Positions 9,635 to 19,587 of a stretch of 64,000 nt of DNA are shown here, one piece after another. A program made the translations under genes and the position numbers. The DNA is from Bacillota bacterium. GTDB lineage: Bacteria > Planctomycetota > UBA8108 > UBA1146. The notes beneath the pieces were generated by a model. That model did no database searches. It saw nothing but the letters and a program-made list of their open reading frames with translations, and was not told the DNA's origin. Within the stretch, counting starts at the first letter, position 1. Every line of letters begins with the position of its first letter. The DNA is taken from assembly GCA_003973385.1 (NCBI GenBank), contig QNYK01000063.1:52100-116099 (forward strand), read 5' to 3'.

Positions 9635-12600
9635 GTGGACCGCTTCGGATCAAACTCTGGCTATGTCGATGCGCTCTACGAGCAATTCATCAGCGACCCT
9701 GACAGTGTCAGTGCCGCCTGGCGTGAGTTTTTTGACGGCTATCAGCCGGAGCAGGATTCGAGGCAGAAGAGTGTTCCCGAGGAGGCAGGGCTTCCGACAC
9801 CGGAAGATGTTCTCGACCCTCCTGCCGCTTCGGTGGCCAGCGAAAACATCGATGCTTCAGTGGGTGTCTCGTCCGAGCCTGTTGCGTCCATCACAGTCGC
9901 AGGTGATTCCCAAGGGGCGCCAGTAAGCGAAGCGGAAGACGCTGCCGAGGTGACCCTGATTCCCATCAAGGGGGTCGCCTGTCGAATCGTCGAGAACATG
10001 GAGCAGAGTACTGAAGTGCCGACAGCAACGACTGTACGAACCATTCCAGTTCGGCTCCTCGAAGAAAACCGCAAGATCATCAACGAACATCAGGTCGCCT
10101 GGGCACGAGCCAAGGTATCGTTCACGCACATCATCGCGTGGGCGTTGATGAAGGCGCTGAGATCTCACCCCCGGTTGAATCATGGATTTCAACGAGTCGA
10201 CGGTGATCCGCTCCGCATCGAGCGTACTTCGACTCGATTGGGGATTGCTGTAGATGTCGAACGCAGAGGTCAGCGATCACTGGTGGTCCCGAATCTGAAG
10301 GACACTGGCCAGATCCAGTTCAGGGAATTCCTGGCCGCGTTCAATGATGTGGTATCACGAGCGAGGCTGGGAAAACTCACACTCGATGATTTCGAGAACA
10401 CGTCAGTGACTGTTACGAACCCGGGGATGCTGGGTACGAGCATGTCGGTTCCACGATTGATGGCGGGACAGGGCGCCATCTTCGGGATCGGCTCCATCGC
10501 CTATCCTCCCTCCTGTGCGGGCATGGCTGCGGACACCGTCAGTCGGCTGGGCTTCTCGAAGGTGATGATACTCACCAGTACCTACGACCATCGTGTGATC
10601 CAGGGCGCAGAATCGGGCGCCTTTCTGACCACCGTGGAGAATCTGTTGCTGGGGAATGAGCGATTCTACGACTCCATCTTCGATCAACTGGAAGTCCCAC
10701 ATGAACCGTACCGCTGGTCTCAAGAGGCGTCAGAGCCCACTGCTTCCGTGGCGGTGAGCGCTCCAGCCTATCGACAGGCACAGGTGCTCCAGCTCGTCGA
10801 TGCATATCGCTCGCGAGGGCACAGGATGGCGAACCTCGATCCGCTCGGCAGTAGTTCCGTTCCAGACCCGGAACTGGAACTGTCGAGTTATGGATTGAGC
10901 ATCTGGGATCTCGATCGTTCCTTCGTATGTGGAGGAGTCGGCGGGCAGGACCAACCTCGAAAGCTACGCCAGATTCTAGATGTGCTTCGTCGCACCTACA
11001 CAAAATATGTCGGGGCGGAGGTGTCTCACATCACGGATGCGGATGAGCGTGACTGGCTGCTGCATGAGATGGAATCGACGGAAAATGATTCTCCGATCAG
11101 CATCGATGAGAAGTTGCACATCTTGCGCAAGTTGAATGAAGCCGAAGCATTCGAAAGATTTCTGCATTCCAGTTATGTCGGCCACAAGAGGTTCAGCCTC
11201 GAGGGGAGCGAGTCGTTGATCCCTGCTCTCGATGCCCTGCTTGAGGTGTGCTCAGGCACAGGTGTCGAGGATGTGCTGATCGGCATGGCGCACCGCGGGC
11301 GCCTCAATGTACTCGTGAACATCCTGGGTAAGCCGCTCGAGCAGGTGTTCGAGGAGTTTGAAGATTTCGACACGGAGAATCCTGAAGGATCAGGGGATGT
11401 GAAGTATCACCTCGGGGCCCAGGGGGCCCATCGAGGACAGAATGGTACCGATGTGCGGGTGATCCTTGCCTCCAATCCCAGCCACCTTGAATCGGTCTGT
11501 CCCGTCGTCGAAGGGATGGTCAGGGCACTACAGGATGAGAGAGAAAGACGCGGATCAGTCATTCCACTGCTGATTCATGGCGATGCGGCTCTTGCGGGCC
11601 AGGGTGTGACTTACGAGACCCTCAACATGTCTCAACTGGAGGGATATTCGACCGGGGGAACGATCCACATCGTCATCAATAATCAAATCGGATTCACCAC
11701 TTCCCCGATCGATGGTCGATCCTCTCGGTACTGCACGGATCTGGCCAAGACGGTCGAGGCGCCGATCTTCCACATCAATGCAGATCATCCGCAAACGGTC
11801 GTACGCATGGTGCGGTTGGCGCTGGAATATCGGCAACGCTTCTCGAAGGATGTATTCATCGATCTGGTGGGGTACCGACGCTGGGGGCACAACGAAGCGG
11901 ATGAACCTGCTTTCACCCAGCCACTGTCCTCGAAGAGTATCGAAAGTCATCGATCGGTTCGAAAACTCACAACTGAACGATTACTCGCGCGAGGAGAGAT
12001 CGATGTGGAAACCGCAGAGAAGATGCTTGGAGAATTTCAGACGATTCTGGACGATTCGCTGAAGAGTGTGAAGGACAGCCTGAAGGCACGATCGGTTGCA
12101 CAGGTACGACCCGATCTCGAGGAAACGGAGGGAATCGCCACGCCTTCCGTCGACACCTCGATTTCCGCTCAGGAACTGGACTTGCTGCTGGCGGAGGTGA
12201 CGCGCACTCCAGATCAGTTCCAGGTACATCCGAAATTGAAGAAGCAGTTCGAGCGAAGGCTGGAACTGGCGCGAGGAGGGTCCATCGACTGGGGGCTCGC
12301 CGAGTTGTGCGCGTTTGGATCCCTGGTACGCGAGGGGTGTAGCATCAGGCTCTCCGGGGAAGATAGCGGCCGAGGTACATTCAGCCAGCGACACAGTGCT
12401 CTTCTGGATTGTGATACGGGGGCGCGTCATGTTCCTCTGGACCATCTCCCCGGTGCCGATGGCCACTTTGAAGTGCACGACAGTTTGCTCTCTGAATTTG
12501 GAGTTCTCGGCTTCGAGTTCGGGTATAGCGTCCAGCGTCCCGAGGCGTTGACGATCTGGGAAGCTCAGTTCGGCGACTTTTCAAATGGCGCGCAGGTCAT

Positions 12601-13318
12601 CATCGACCAGTTCATCTCCAGTGCCGAGGAAAAATGGAATCAATGTTCTGGGTTGACGATGCTGTTACCTCACGGCTACGAGGGGCAGGGTCCCGAACAC
12701 TCCAGCGCACGGCTGGAAAGATTTCTTCAACTGTGCGCCGAGGGCAATCTCAGGGTGGTGCAACCGAGTACACCCGCCCAGTACTTCCATGTTCTGCGGC
12801 GGCAGTACCACGACCCAGCGACCAAACCACTGGTGGTAATGAATCCGAAGAGCCTGTTGAGATTGCCATCGGCGAGGAGCGAGACCGCCCGATTCACCGG
12901 GGACCGTTTCCAGCAGGTGCTCGTCGACGGCATCGAGGGGCCGGCGATCCAGAAGCTCCTCGTTGGCTCCGGGAGGGTGATTTACGACCTTCTCGAGGAG
13001 CGCAAGAAACGAACTGCCGATGAGGTACTCATCCTCCGGTTGGAACAGTTCTATCCGTTTCCGAGGAATGCGATTCAGCAGGTTCTCGAGCGCCTTCCCG
13101 CAGACTGTGATGTTCGCTGGGTCCAGGACGAGCCCAGAAACATGGGAGCGTGGTCGTACCTGAGGGACCGAGATGGTGGATTTCTGGGTGGGGGCCGCCG
13201 CGTGCAGTTCGTCGGAAGAGCCTGGAGTGCCAGCCCTGCCAGTGGGTCAAGATCGGTTCACGAGGCGGAACAGAAGGACCTGATCGAGCGGGCCTTTGCA
13301 GATGATGGTGACGAGTAG
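9635..13318 (+). CDS. kgd: Multifunctional 2-oxoglutarate enzyme (E1 fused to acyltransferase-like domain)
   Basis: 1227 residues, matching mycobacterial Kgd/SucA in length and order. Residues 1-40 carry the OGDH N-terminal motif (YVDALYEQFISDPDSVSAAW); 41-110 is a Ser/Ala/Pro-rich linker; about 115-355 is a 2-oxoacid dehydrogenase acyltransferase-type domain ending in YDHRVIQGAESG near residue 315; about 375-1227 is the ThDP-dependent E1 with HRGRLNVLVNILGKP, HLGAQGAHRG, NPSHLESVCPVVEG and HGDAALAGQGVTYE. The classical E2 HxxxDG motif reads HxxxQG, as in Kgd proteins, and there is no lipoyl domain. It links 2-oxoglutarate to succinyl-CoA (with E2/E3 partners) or succinic semialdehyde. Start is GTG with GGGAGG six nt upstream. 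Confidence 0.94.
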   Translation: MDRFGSNSGYVDALYEQFISDPDSVSAAWREFFDGYQPEQDSRQKSVPEEAGLPTPEDVLDPPAASVASENIDASVGVSSEPVASITVAGDSQGAPVSEAEDAAEVTLIPIKGVACRIVENMEQSTEVPTATTVRTIPVRLLEENRKIINEHQVAWARAKVSFTHIIAWALMKALRSHPRLNHGFQRVDGDPLRIERTSTRLGIAVDVERRGQRSLVVPNLKDTGQIQFREFLAAFNDVVSRARLGKLTLDDFENTSVTVTNPGMLGTSMSVPRLMAGQGAIFGIGSIAYPPSCAGMAADTVSRLGFSKVMILTSTYDHRVIQGAESGAFLTTVENLLLGNERFYDSIFDQLEVPHEPYRWSQEASEPTASVAVSAPAYRQAQVLQLVDAYRSRGHRMANLDPLGSSSVPDPELELSSYGLSIWDLDRSFVCGGVGGQDQPRKLRQILDVLRRTYTKYVGAEVSHITDADERDWLLHEMESTENDSPISIDEKLHILRKLNEAEAFERFLHSSYVGHKRFSLEGSESLIPALDALLEVCSGTGVEDVLIGMAHRGRLNVLVNILGKPLEQVFEEFEDFDTENPEGSGDVKYHLGAQGAHRGQNGTDVRVILASNPSHLESVCPVVEGMVRALQDERERRGSVIPLLIHGDAALAGQGVTYETLNMSQLEGYSTGGTIHIVINNQIGFTTSPIDGRSSRYCTDLAKTVEAPIFHINADHPQTVVRMVRLALEYRQRFSKDVFIDLVGYRRWGHNEADEPAFTQPLSSKSIESHRSVRKLTTERLLARGEIDVETAEKMLGEFQTILDDSLKSVKDSLKARSVAQVRPDLEETEGIATPSVDTSISAQELDLLLAEVTRTPDQFQVHPKLKKQFERRLELARGGSIDWGLAELCAFGSLVREGCSIRLSGEDSGRGTFSQRHSALLDCDTGARHVPLDHLPGADGHFEVHDSLLSEFGVLGFEFGYSVQRPEALTIWEAQFGDFSNGAQVIIDQFISSAEEKWNQCSGLTMLLPHGYEGQGPEHSSARLERFLQLCAEGNLRVVQPSTPAQYFHVLRRQYHDPATKPLVVMNPKSLLRLPSARSETARFTGDRFQQVLVDGIEGPAIQKLLVGSGRVIYDLLEERKKRTADEVLILRLEQFYPFPRNAIQQVLERLPADCDVRWVQDEPRNMGAWSYLRDRDGGFLGGGRRVQFVGRAWSASPASGSRSVHEAEQKDLIERAFADDGDE

Positions 13319-13329
13319 GAGCGACAGGG

Positions 13330-14499
13330 TTGTATATCACCGAATCGACTGAACTTTCGAACTGGATGGAACGCGCGAGTCTCGATGGTCGCTATGGGAT
13401 TGATATAGAGTTCATCCGAGAGAGAACATATTATCCGCAACTTGCCCTGATACAGATCTCCGTCGGGAGTGATCTGGCGCTCCTGGATCCGCTCGGAGAT
13501 GTTGATCTGTCGCCACTGATTGCGACCGTCGATGATCCCGCCATCATCAAGGTGGTTCATGCTGGTTCACAGGATCTGGAGATACTCGAGAATCTCAGCG
13601 GCAGCATCCCTCGTGCAGTATTTGATACACAGATCGCTTCAGCCTTCATTGGCCTCGGGCTACAGCCCTCCTACGCTGCGACCTGCGGACAATTACTGGA
13701 CGTGGTTGTTGAAAAGGGAGAATCCTGGACAGATTGGCTGCGACGGCCGTTGACACAAGCGCAGGAAATCTACGCCCTGGACGATGTTCGCCACCTGTTG
13801 CCGTTGCACGATGTACTGGTTTCTCAACTCGAGAAAGAGGGCCGGTTGCCTTGGGCACTCGATGAGATGAAGAAGTACGAACGGGATACGACCTATCATC
13901 CTCCACTGGATGTCCAGGTGCGGAAGGTCAAGCGCTCTGGCACTCTCAAGGAGAGGGGGCTGGGCCTCCTTGGAGAACTCTTCCGTTGGCGAGAAGATGA
14001 AGCTCAGAAAAAAGATCGTCCCAGGCGCAGGATCATCTCGGATGAGGTGCTGGTTGAGGTCGCACGGAGATCCCCACCAGATGAGGACGGACTCAGAAAG
14101 ATCCGGGGCTTGGATCCGCGAGACCTACGTCGCCATGGCACTGGATTGCTCGCTGCCGTGGCGAGGGGCAACGCTATCGAGGAAGGTGACCTCCCCGTGA
14201 TCCTCCGGCGAAGAAGGCTCGAGCCTCAGGAAGAAGCAGCGGTAGAACTGGCAACCTCAGCATTGCGCGCCCTGTGTCGTGCAAAAAGAATCGCGCCCCC
14301 GCTGGTAGCTCGGGGTGACGATGTCGAGAGCCTCGTCAGAGACCATTATGGATCCTGTCTTGTCGCTGCAGACCACAACCTGTTGCATGGCTGGCGTGGC
14401 GAGTTGTTCGGCGAGAGTTTGATCGGTTTTCTGGAAGGAAAATTCCAGCTAGGCTTCGATGTCGAGAGTGGCTTCCCCGACTTGCGCCCGTCCCGGTAG
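13330..14499 (+). CDS. rnd: Ribonuclease D
   Basis: 389 residues, typical of RNase D, a 3'-5' exonuclease in stable RNA maturation. The DEDD active site is visible: Exo I GIDIEF (Asp25, Glu27), Exo II HAGSQDLEIL, Exo III YALDDVRHL. An HRDC domain follows (RGLDPRDLRRHGTGLLAAVARG, about residues 255-280), and a second, weaker HRDC-like stretch may follow it. The start is TTG, supported by TAGGAG eight nt upstream; the gap to kgd is 11 nt, so both are probably co-transcribed. It converges with the radical SAM gene. Confidence 0.93.
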   Translation: MYITESTELSNWMERASLDGRYGIDIEFIRERTYYPQLALIQISVGSDLALLDPLGDVDLSPLIATVDDPAIIKVVHAGSQDLEILENLSGSIPRAVFDTQIASAFIGLGLQPSYAATCGQLLDVVVEKGESWTDWLRRPLTQAQEIYALDDVRHLLPLHDVLVSQLEKEGRLPWALDEMKKYERDTTYHPPLDVQVRKVKRSGTLKERGLGLLGELFRWREDEAQKKDRPRRRIISDEVLVEVARRSPPDEDGLRKIRGLDPRDLRRHGTGLLAAVARGNAIEEGDLPVILRRRRLEPQEEAAVELATSALRALCRAKRIAPPLVARGDDVESLVRDHYGSCLVAADHNLLHGWRGELFGESLIGFLEGKFQLGFDVESGFPDLRPSR

Positions 14500-14534
14500 C
14501 GGCACGGGTATTCGTATCACTCCGTCTCGCTGGA

Positions 14535-15890
14535 CTAGGGTACGCGGATGACATCCATGAAACTGGAGACGCTGAAGATCGCCTGGCCAGAGCCGGGAGG
14601 GCCGTAACCCGGAGGTACCGGGAGATGGTGTTTCTGGTGGCAGTCTCTCCACGCTTCCAGCAAGCGAGCGTGGTATTCGAGCGGCGCTGGTGGCTGTGCT
14701 TCGCCCGTTGCTGCTTGCTCCTTGACCAGTGGTGACAGCGGTTCGGGGCACCAGACCGTGAACCTTGGACATACACCCTGACTCATGAAAAAGTCCAGGC
14801 CTTCCCTGGTCGATTCGACCGCAGCTTCCGGATCGGTGTAACCGTGAGGTCTGGACATCTCGATGCCAGCGACAAAATTGGGAATGACATTGGCGGCCCC
14901 AAATACATCCACAGCAGCGATGATTCGACGGTGCCATTCTGATCTTCCAACATAACTCTCCTTGCCAGGACAGATCAGCGAGAAGAGGCGCTCATCCCAT
15001 ATCTCGTAGTTGGGGTGAAAGATCTGCACTCCTGCTTCCTTGAGAACTCGTTGTTCGGCGACGGGCAGGGCCTGTGTGACCGCCTTGGGGATCCAGCGCC
15101 CTGGAAAGGTCTCCTCGATGGTGCGGGCATAGTCTGCATAAAACTCCGCCTCTCCCTTTCCCCTCAACTTTCGGGTGATGGAACCTCCAGTAAGGGTGTA
15201 CGCGCGGGATACATCATCGACGCTGTTGATGATGGAGAGCGCGTCCAGCACGTCTTCCATCGGTTTCACCGTGCGATATGGTCGCCCAGCAGCGACCTGC
15301 TGACGGTAGTTCTCGTTGATGTCACAAAAGAGACACTCTTCCTTGAATCCGAAGTACTGGCACTTGCGATATACCGTGAGGTAAATCAGATAGCCCCATT
15401 CAATGGTGGGGGCAACCTCGTGGACCGGCTGGCCTGATTGCATCGGTTTCTTGTAGTACTCGGGAACATCCTGGAGATCGATGCGACTGATCAATTCCAC
15501 TCCGCAGAATAGATGCAATTCCTCACCGTCCAGATCGATTCGCCATGGGGAATGAGGATTGACTCTCACAGAAACTGTTGTCCGCCTGAAGTTCCATGGT
15601 CCGTCGATCAGTTGTATCTCTTCCGGTGCTCGGAGATTCTCCTCTTGATTCATCGATTCGATGGGGACCATGTCAAAACTGAAGATGAAGTAAGACTTGC
15701 TCTTGAATCTGGCGCAGTGGCGAAGCGCCTCAACGGAAAAGGAAATCCCGATGCGAAGCAGGTCCTCCTTGACGAGTGCCTCGGTCGGAAGATCGGGAAG
15801 CAGGCTCTGCAGGCGCTGAATCTCGGCAATTTGCACCTCCGCCAGACGTTCCTGATCGGCAGCGGTATCGGTCGAGGGTCGGCTCGTCAT
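14535..15890 (-). CDS. Radical SAM superfamily protein with CX8CX2C cluster motif
   Basis: 451 residues from the ATG at 15890, which has GAGGAG four nt upstream. The segment YRKCQYFGFKEECLFCDIN (Cys177, Cys186, Cys189) has the aromatic-flanked CxxC end of a radical SAM [4Fe-4S] site, but the first spacing is eight residues rather than three. Downstream, TLTGGSITR fits the SAM-binding GGE-type strand, and IFHPNYEIWDERLF and VIPNFVAGIEMS fit later barrel strands. The first 110 residues are helical and unassigned. It follows a DUF481-type gene by 100 bp on the same strand. The substrate is not recognisable. Confidence 0.75.
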   Translation of the reverse strand: MTSRPSTDTAADQERLAEVQIAEIQRLQSLLPDLPTEALVKEDLLRIGISFSVEALRHCARFKSKSYFIFSFDMVPIESMNQEENLRAPEEIQLIDGPWNFRRTTVSVRVNPHSPWRIDLDGEELHLFCGVELISRIDLQDVPEYYKKPMQSGQPVHEVAPTIEWGYLIYLTVYRKCQYFGFKEECLFCDINENYRQQVAAGRPYRTVKPMEDVLDALSIINSVDDVSRAYTLTGGSITRKLRGKGEAEFYADYARTIEETFPGRWIPKAVTQALPVAEQRVLKEAGVQIFHPNYEIWDERLFSLICPGKESYVGRSEWHRRIIAAVDVFGAANVIPNFVAGIEMSRPHGYTDPEAAVESTREGLDFFMSQGVCPRFTVWCPEPLSPLVKEQAATGEAQPPAPLEYHARLLEAWRDCHQKHHLPVPPGYGPPGSGQAIFSVSSFMDVIRVP

Positions 15891-15990
15891 CAGTCTCCTC
15901 GCGCAGTCCTGCTTCGTTGGGGCCCATTCGAAAACGGATGATCGCAGCCTCAGGGGGGTGCAGCAAGACATCTGGTTCCAGGGCTCGATA

Positions 15991-17001
15991 CTAGAAGGTG
16001 GTGCTGTAGCCGAGACCCAGCAGCAATTCGATATCCTCTCCCTGGATGGCGATTGGCGGCCGGCTGTCGTGGCGAACATTCATCTGAGCATTCAGCGACA
16101 GACCTCCGATGATGCGTGTCCGAATACCGAGCCGGCTCTCGGCGAGCAGATCATCAGGATTCTCAAGGGAAACGAAAATGGTGTGGTCGTGAAATGCTTC
16201 CAGTAAGCCATCGTCAATCGACCACGAGAGGTTTCCGGCAACACGGAGAGTACTGGCAGTCTCATCTTCGGCGGAGATGAAATCCTCGTTGAGTGCCGAG
16301 ATACCCGCTTCTTGCGACCAACTGATACTGTCGGAATCAAGAATCTGAATTCCGGCACCTATTCCTGCTGTCGTTCGAAGCGAGAGGTCGGCAAACTGAT
16401 CATTGCGTGCTGAGAAACTGGTGTACAGATACCACTCGTCGCGCGGAAAGAAGTCGTACTTGATCTCTGCCCCGGTGGTCCGTTTGCTGAGGATGGTATC
16501 ATCTTGGCCGTACGCCCAGTTGACCTTCGAGACGAATCGGTGGGTCTTGTATCGAAATGTGTAGTCGAGATTCATCGATGCAGAGATGGTGCGGGTGTTG
16601 CCCGAGGTCTTGGTACCGTTGAGTGTGATCGTCGCCTTCTGATAGGACTCGGTGGGAGTAGGGTTGATCGAGATCACACGGCTATTTGGAACCGATCTCT
16701 GGCCGAGTGGATTGACGATGAGCCAGTTTCCATCCACCAGTTGCAGCGGGCCACTGAGAACTTCGTCAGCGTCAGTGACCAGGTTTCCACCGCTGGTAAA
16801 AAAGGCACCGATGACTCGGTCCGCGGGAACCTTGACCTTTCCTATCCCGGCGACCTCGACGGTATATTGACCTTCTTCAAGTTGAACGATGGTGCCGACG
16901 AGGATACTGCCGTCACCGAGTAGTAGCCTATCCTCGCTGCTGGCAGCCGGATCGGTGCCATCTCCTAGCAGCAGCATCAGAAGCAGCAGAGAATGAAGCA
17001 T
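15991..17001 (-). CDS. DUF481-like outer-membrane beta-barrel protein
   Basis: 336 residues. A short hydrophobic start (MLHSLLLLMLLLGDG) resembles a signal peptide. Residues about 25-100 form an SH3-like beta domain (DRLLLGDGSILVGTIVQLEEG, then VKVPADRVIGAF). From about 115 to the end there are alternating amphipathic strands ending in an aromatic residue (GLGYSTTF), as expected for an outer-membrane barrel; the pattern ATITLNGTKTSGNTRT is typical of DUF481/YdiY proteins. AAGGGAAG lies before the ATG at 17001. Function of the family is unknown. It may share a transcript with the radical SAM gene. Confidence 0.78.
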   Translation of the reverse strand: MLHSLLLLMLLLGDGTDPAASSEDRLLLGDGSILVGTIVQLEEGQYTVEVAGIGKVKVPADRVIGAFFTSGGNLVTDADEVLSGPLQLVDGNWLIVNPLGQRSVPNSRVISINPTPTESYQKATITLNGTKTSGNTRTISASMNLDYTFRYKTHRFVSKVNWAYGQDDTILSKRTTGAEIKYDFFPRDEWYLYTSFSARNDQFADLSLRTTAGIGAGIQILDSDSISWSQEAGISALNEDFISAEDETASTLRVAGNLSWSIDDGLLEAFHDHTIFVSLENPDDLLAESRLGIRTRIIGGLSLNAQMNVRHDSRPPIAIQGEDIELLLGLGYSTTF

Positions 17002-17123
17002 GATGATCTTCCCTTCGGGACATGGAGAGGGAGAATAATCTCCACGAGGATGAGAGGACAATGCATTTCCTCTCGATCGGGTGTAGCAACAGCGCCACGG
17101 GCGCAGATGAGCGGTAGGAGCCA

Positions 17124-18104
17124 GTGAGAGTGAGTGACGAGAAACTGCTGGAAAACACCCGTACCAGCCCGAGGCACTCGGGTCCCAGGCAACGGCGAGG
17201 CTGGCAGGCGCTGTTGTCGGCGCTCGGTTCGGTGCTGGTGATACTCCCGATGACACTGCTTCCGGCGTCTCTGGCGTGCGGTTTCGCGAGACTGGTGGCG
17301 ATTCCGGCATGGTGGATCGCCAGGCGAAGGCGCCAGGTGACTCTCAGCAATCTGCGCCATGCCTACGGATCGAAGTGGTCGGAACAGAAGATCAGAAGGG
17401 TGGGAGTGGAATCATGGCAGGGTGTGGCACTCTCTGCGGTCGAGGCGATCCAGATCGGTCGCTGGATCGAGCACCCGAGATTTCGGGACTCCGTCGTGTG
17501 GAATGGTCCGTGGCAACAACTGGAGCGGCGACATCTTGCCGGGGAGCCTTTCTTGCTCGTCAGCGGCCATGTTGGCCCCTTCGAGGTGATCTTGCCGATC
17601 CTCGTCGCCAGAGGCTGGCGCATTGGACTGCTCTCTCGTCCGGTCAAGAATGCTTACATTCATTCGTGGTTGAAGTGGGTTCGTCGCGGCACTGTTCCGC
17701 GGATCCTCGATCCGGCGGGAGCGTTGCCGGAGATGGGGCAGGCACTCTCTGAAGGAACCTCGCTGGCTCTGCTGATCGATCAAAATGACAGAGATGGGGT
17801 TTTCGTGCCATTTCTCGGACGTGAAGCGGCGACCACCCCAGCCATCGGAGTGCTGACTCGACGCTACAAGGTGCCGGTCGTCTATCTGCAGGCACGCCGG
17901 ATCGTGCCAGGCAAAAGCTACAGTCTCAGCTGCGAGGAGGCTCAATTGCCGTGGGGCGACGATATCCGGTCCCATGTCCAGCAAGTGACCCAGCTTGCCA
18001 CGAGTCGGATCGAATCGATGGTACGAGAGACTCCCGCGGATTGGTTGTGGATGCACCAGCGATGGAAGGTGCGGCCCGATGGTCAGCGTGAGAAATTGAT
18101 CTGA
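17124..18104 (+). CDS. LpxL/LpxP/HtrB-family lipid A acyltransferase
   Basis: 326 residues. A hydrophobic helix lies at about residues 33-60, anchoring the enzyme in the inner membrane. The HX4E catalytic motif is GHVGPFE (His149, Glu154), and the C-terminal WMHQRWK matches the conserved WxHRR-type block of late lipid A acyltransferases. These enzymes add secondary acyl chains to lipid A, which implies an LPS-containing outer membrane. GTG at 17124 or 17130 can be the start; TAGGAG lies 3 or 9 nt before them, so 17130 is slightly better spaced. The exact chain or step cannot be told from sequence. Confidence 0.88.
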   Translation: MRVSDEKLLENTRTSPRHSGPRQRRGWQALLSALGSVLVILPMTLLPASLACGFARLVAIPAWWIARRRRQVTLSNLRHAYGSKWSEQKIRRVGVESWQGVALSAVEAIQIGRWIEHPRFRDSVVWNGPWQQLERRHLAGEPFLLVSGHVGPFEVILPILVARGWRIGLLSRPVKNAYIHSWLKWVRRGTVPRILDPAGALPEMGQALSEGTSLALLIDQNDRDGVFVPFLGREAATTPAIGVLTRRYKVPVVYLQARRIVPGKSYSLSCEEAQLPWGDDIRSHVQQVTQLATSRIESMVRETPADWLWMHQRWKVRPDGQREKLI

Positions 18105-18169
18105 CCTGTGAGGCTGCGGTGACAGAGACCGGGGTCGGGTGTATCCTGCGCACTCACGGGAGGATACCG

Positions 18170-19084
18170 ATGGATTCGACGGCTGTTCGTGACATCTGTG
18201 TGGCTGGTGTCGAGCCAATTCTGCGCGGCAAGGTGCGTGATATCTTCGATCTCGGCGATCAGTTGCTGCTGGTCACGAGTGATCGTGTCAGTGCCTACGA
18301 TGTCGTTTTACCCCAGGGGATCCCCGAAAAGGGCGCGATCCTGACCCAGTTGACTCGATGGTGGCTCGAGCGGCTTCCCGCCGGGATCCGGCATCATCTC
18401 ATCTCGACCGATCCCGCCGACTTTCCCGAGCCGTTTCGCAGTGCAGCCAGCGAATGGGGGCCGCGGGCGATGCTGGTACGGAAACTCGACATGATTCCTG
18501 TCGAATGCGTGGTTCGTGGTTACGTTGTTGGAAGTGGCTGGAAGGACTACCAGGCGACCGGTTCCATCTGCGGCATCCCGCTGCCCGAGGGGTTGCGTCA
18601 GGCCGATTGCATCGATGTCCCCATCTTCACCCCGGCGGCCAAGAATCACGAGGGTCACGACGAGAACATCTCCATCGAGAAGGCCGGAGAGATGGTCGGA
18701 CATGATCTGATGGCTCAACTGAAGGATCTGTCGGTGCAGATCTTTTCCCACGGCCGCGAGCATGCGGCGACTTGTGGACTCATCCTGGCTGACACAAAGT
18801 TCGAGTTCGGTATCGGCGCCGACGGACCGGTGCTCGCCGATGAAGTGCTGACTGCCGATTCGTCGCGCTACTGGCCTGCAGACCAGTACCAGGTCGGCAT
18901 CAGTCCTCCCTCTTTTGACAAGCAGTACGTGCGCGATCATCTCGCTTCTTGCGGTTGGACTGGAGACGGTCCGGTACCCGATCTCCCCGATGATGTGGTC
19001 GAGGGAACCACGATCCGCTACCAGGAACTGTTCGAGCGGGTGACGGGGGTCAACTGGGATACCTGGAAGGAACAAACATCATGA
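18170..19084 (+). CDS. purC: Phosphoribosylaminoimidazole-succinocarboxamide synthase
   Basis: 304 residues. SAICAR synthetase of purine synthesis, joining aspartate to CAIR with ATP. Motifs: RGKVRDIFDLGD (ATP loop), TSDRVSAYDVVLP, VRGYVVGSGWKDY, NHEGHDENIS, DTKFEFG, and the LTADSSRYWP block. This is the longer, yeast-like form of PurC. The ATG at 18170 has GGGAGG six nt upstream. It overlaps purE by 4 bp (ATGA), so the two are translationally coupled. Confidence 0.97.
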   Translation: MDSTAVRDICVAGVEPILRGKVRDIFDLGDQLLLVTSDRVSAYDVVLPQGIPEKGAILTQLTRWWLERLPAGIRHHLISTDPADFPEPFRSAASEWGPRAMLVRKLDMIPVECVVRGYVVGSGWKDYQATGSICGIPLPEGLRQADCIDVPIFTPAAKNHEGHDENISIEKAGEMVGHDLMAQLKDLSVQIFSHGREHAATCGLILADTKFEFGIGADGPVLADEVLTADSSRYWPADQYQVGISPPSFDKQYVRDHLASCGWTGDGPVPDLPDDVVEGTTIRYQELFERVTGVNWDTWKEQTS

Positions 19085-19587
19085 GTGCCAAGGTTCTTGT
19101 CGTCATGGGCAGCGATAGCGACTGGTCCGTGATGGAATCCTGCGTCGAGCAGTTGCACAGGTTCGACATCGAGGCGGAGGTTCGTGTTTGTTCCGCCCAC
19201 CGCACCCCTGAGGTCGCTCATCATCTGAGCCAGAGCGCTGCCGATGAGGGCTACTGCGCCATCATCGCGGCTGCTGGACACGCCGCACATCTGGCCGGTG
19301 TCATGGCCGCCAGCACGACGCTGCCGGTGATCGGTGTGCCCATCGATTCGAGTGCCCTCGATGGCATGGACGCCTTGCTGGCAACGGTTCAGATGCCGCC
19401 AGGGGTTCCCGTCGCAACGGTGGCCATCGGCAAGCCCGGGGCCACCAACGCTGCCATCCTGGCGGCGCAGATCGTCGCCGTGGCCAATCCCGAGATGCGT
19501 GCGCGCCTCGACGATCACAAGGCGACGATGGCCAGCAAGGTGGCCGCCAAGGACGAGAACCTGCGCGGTCGGGTCTCCGGCGCCTAG
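19081..19587 (+). CDS. purE: N5-carboxyaminoimidazole ribonucleotide mutase
   Basis: 168 residues, class I PurE size. It moves the carboxyl group of N5-CAIR to give CAIR, the substrate of PurC. The motif [13 protein letters not shown] is the substrate phosphate site, [11 protein letters not shown] contains the catalytic His, and [15 protein letters not shown] is the second active-site loop. Its start overlaps the purC stop. Its stop overlaps the stop of the convergent DCC gene by 4 bp, so there is no space for a terminator between them. Confidence 0.97.
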   Translation: MSAKVLVVMGSDSDWSVMESCVEQLHRFDIEAEVRVCSAHRTPEVAHHLSQSAADEGYCAIIAAAGHAAHLAGVMAASTTLPVIGVPIDSSALDGMDALLATVQMPPGVPVATVAIGKPGATNAAILAAQIVAVANPEMRARLDDHKATMASKVAAKDENLRGRVSGA

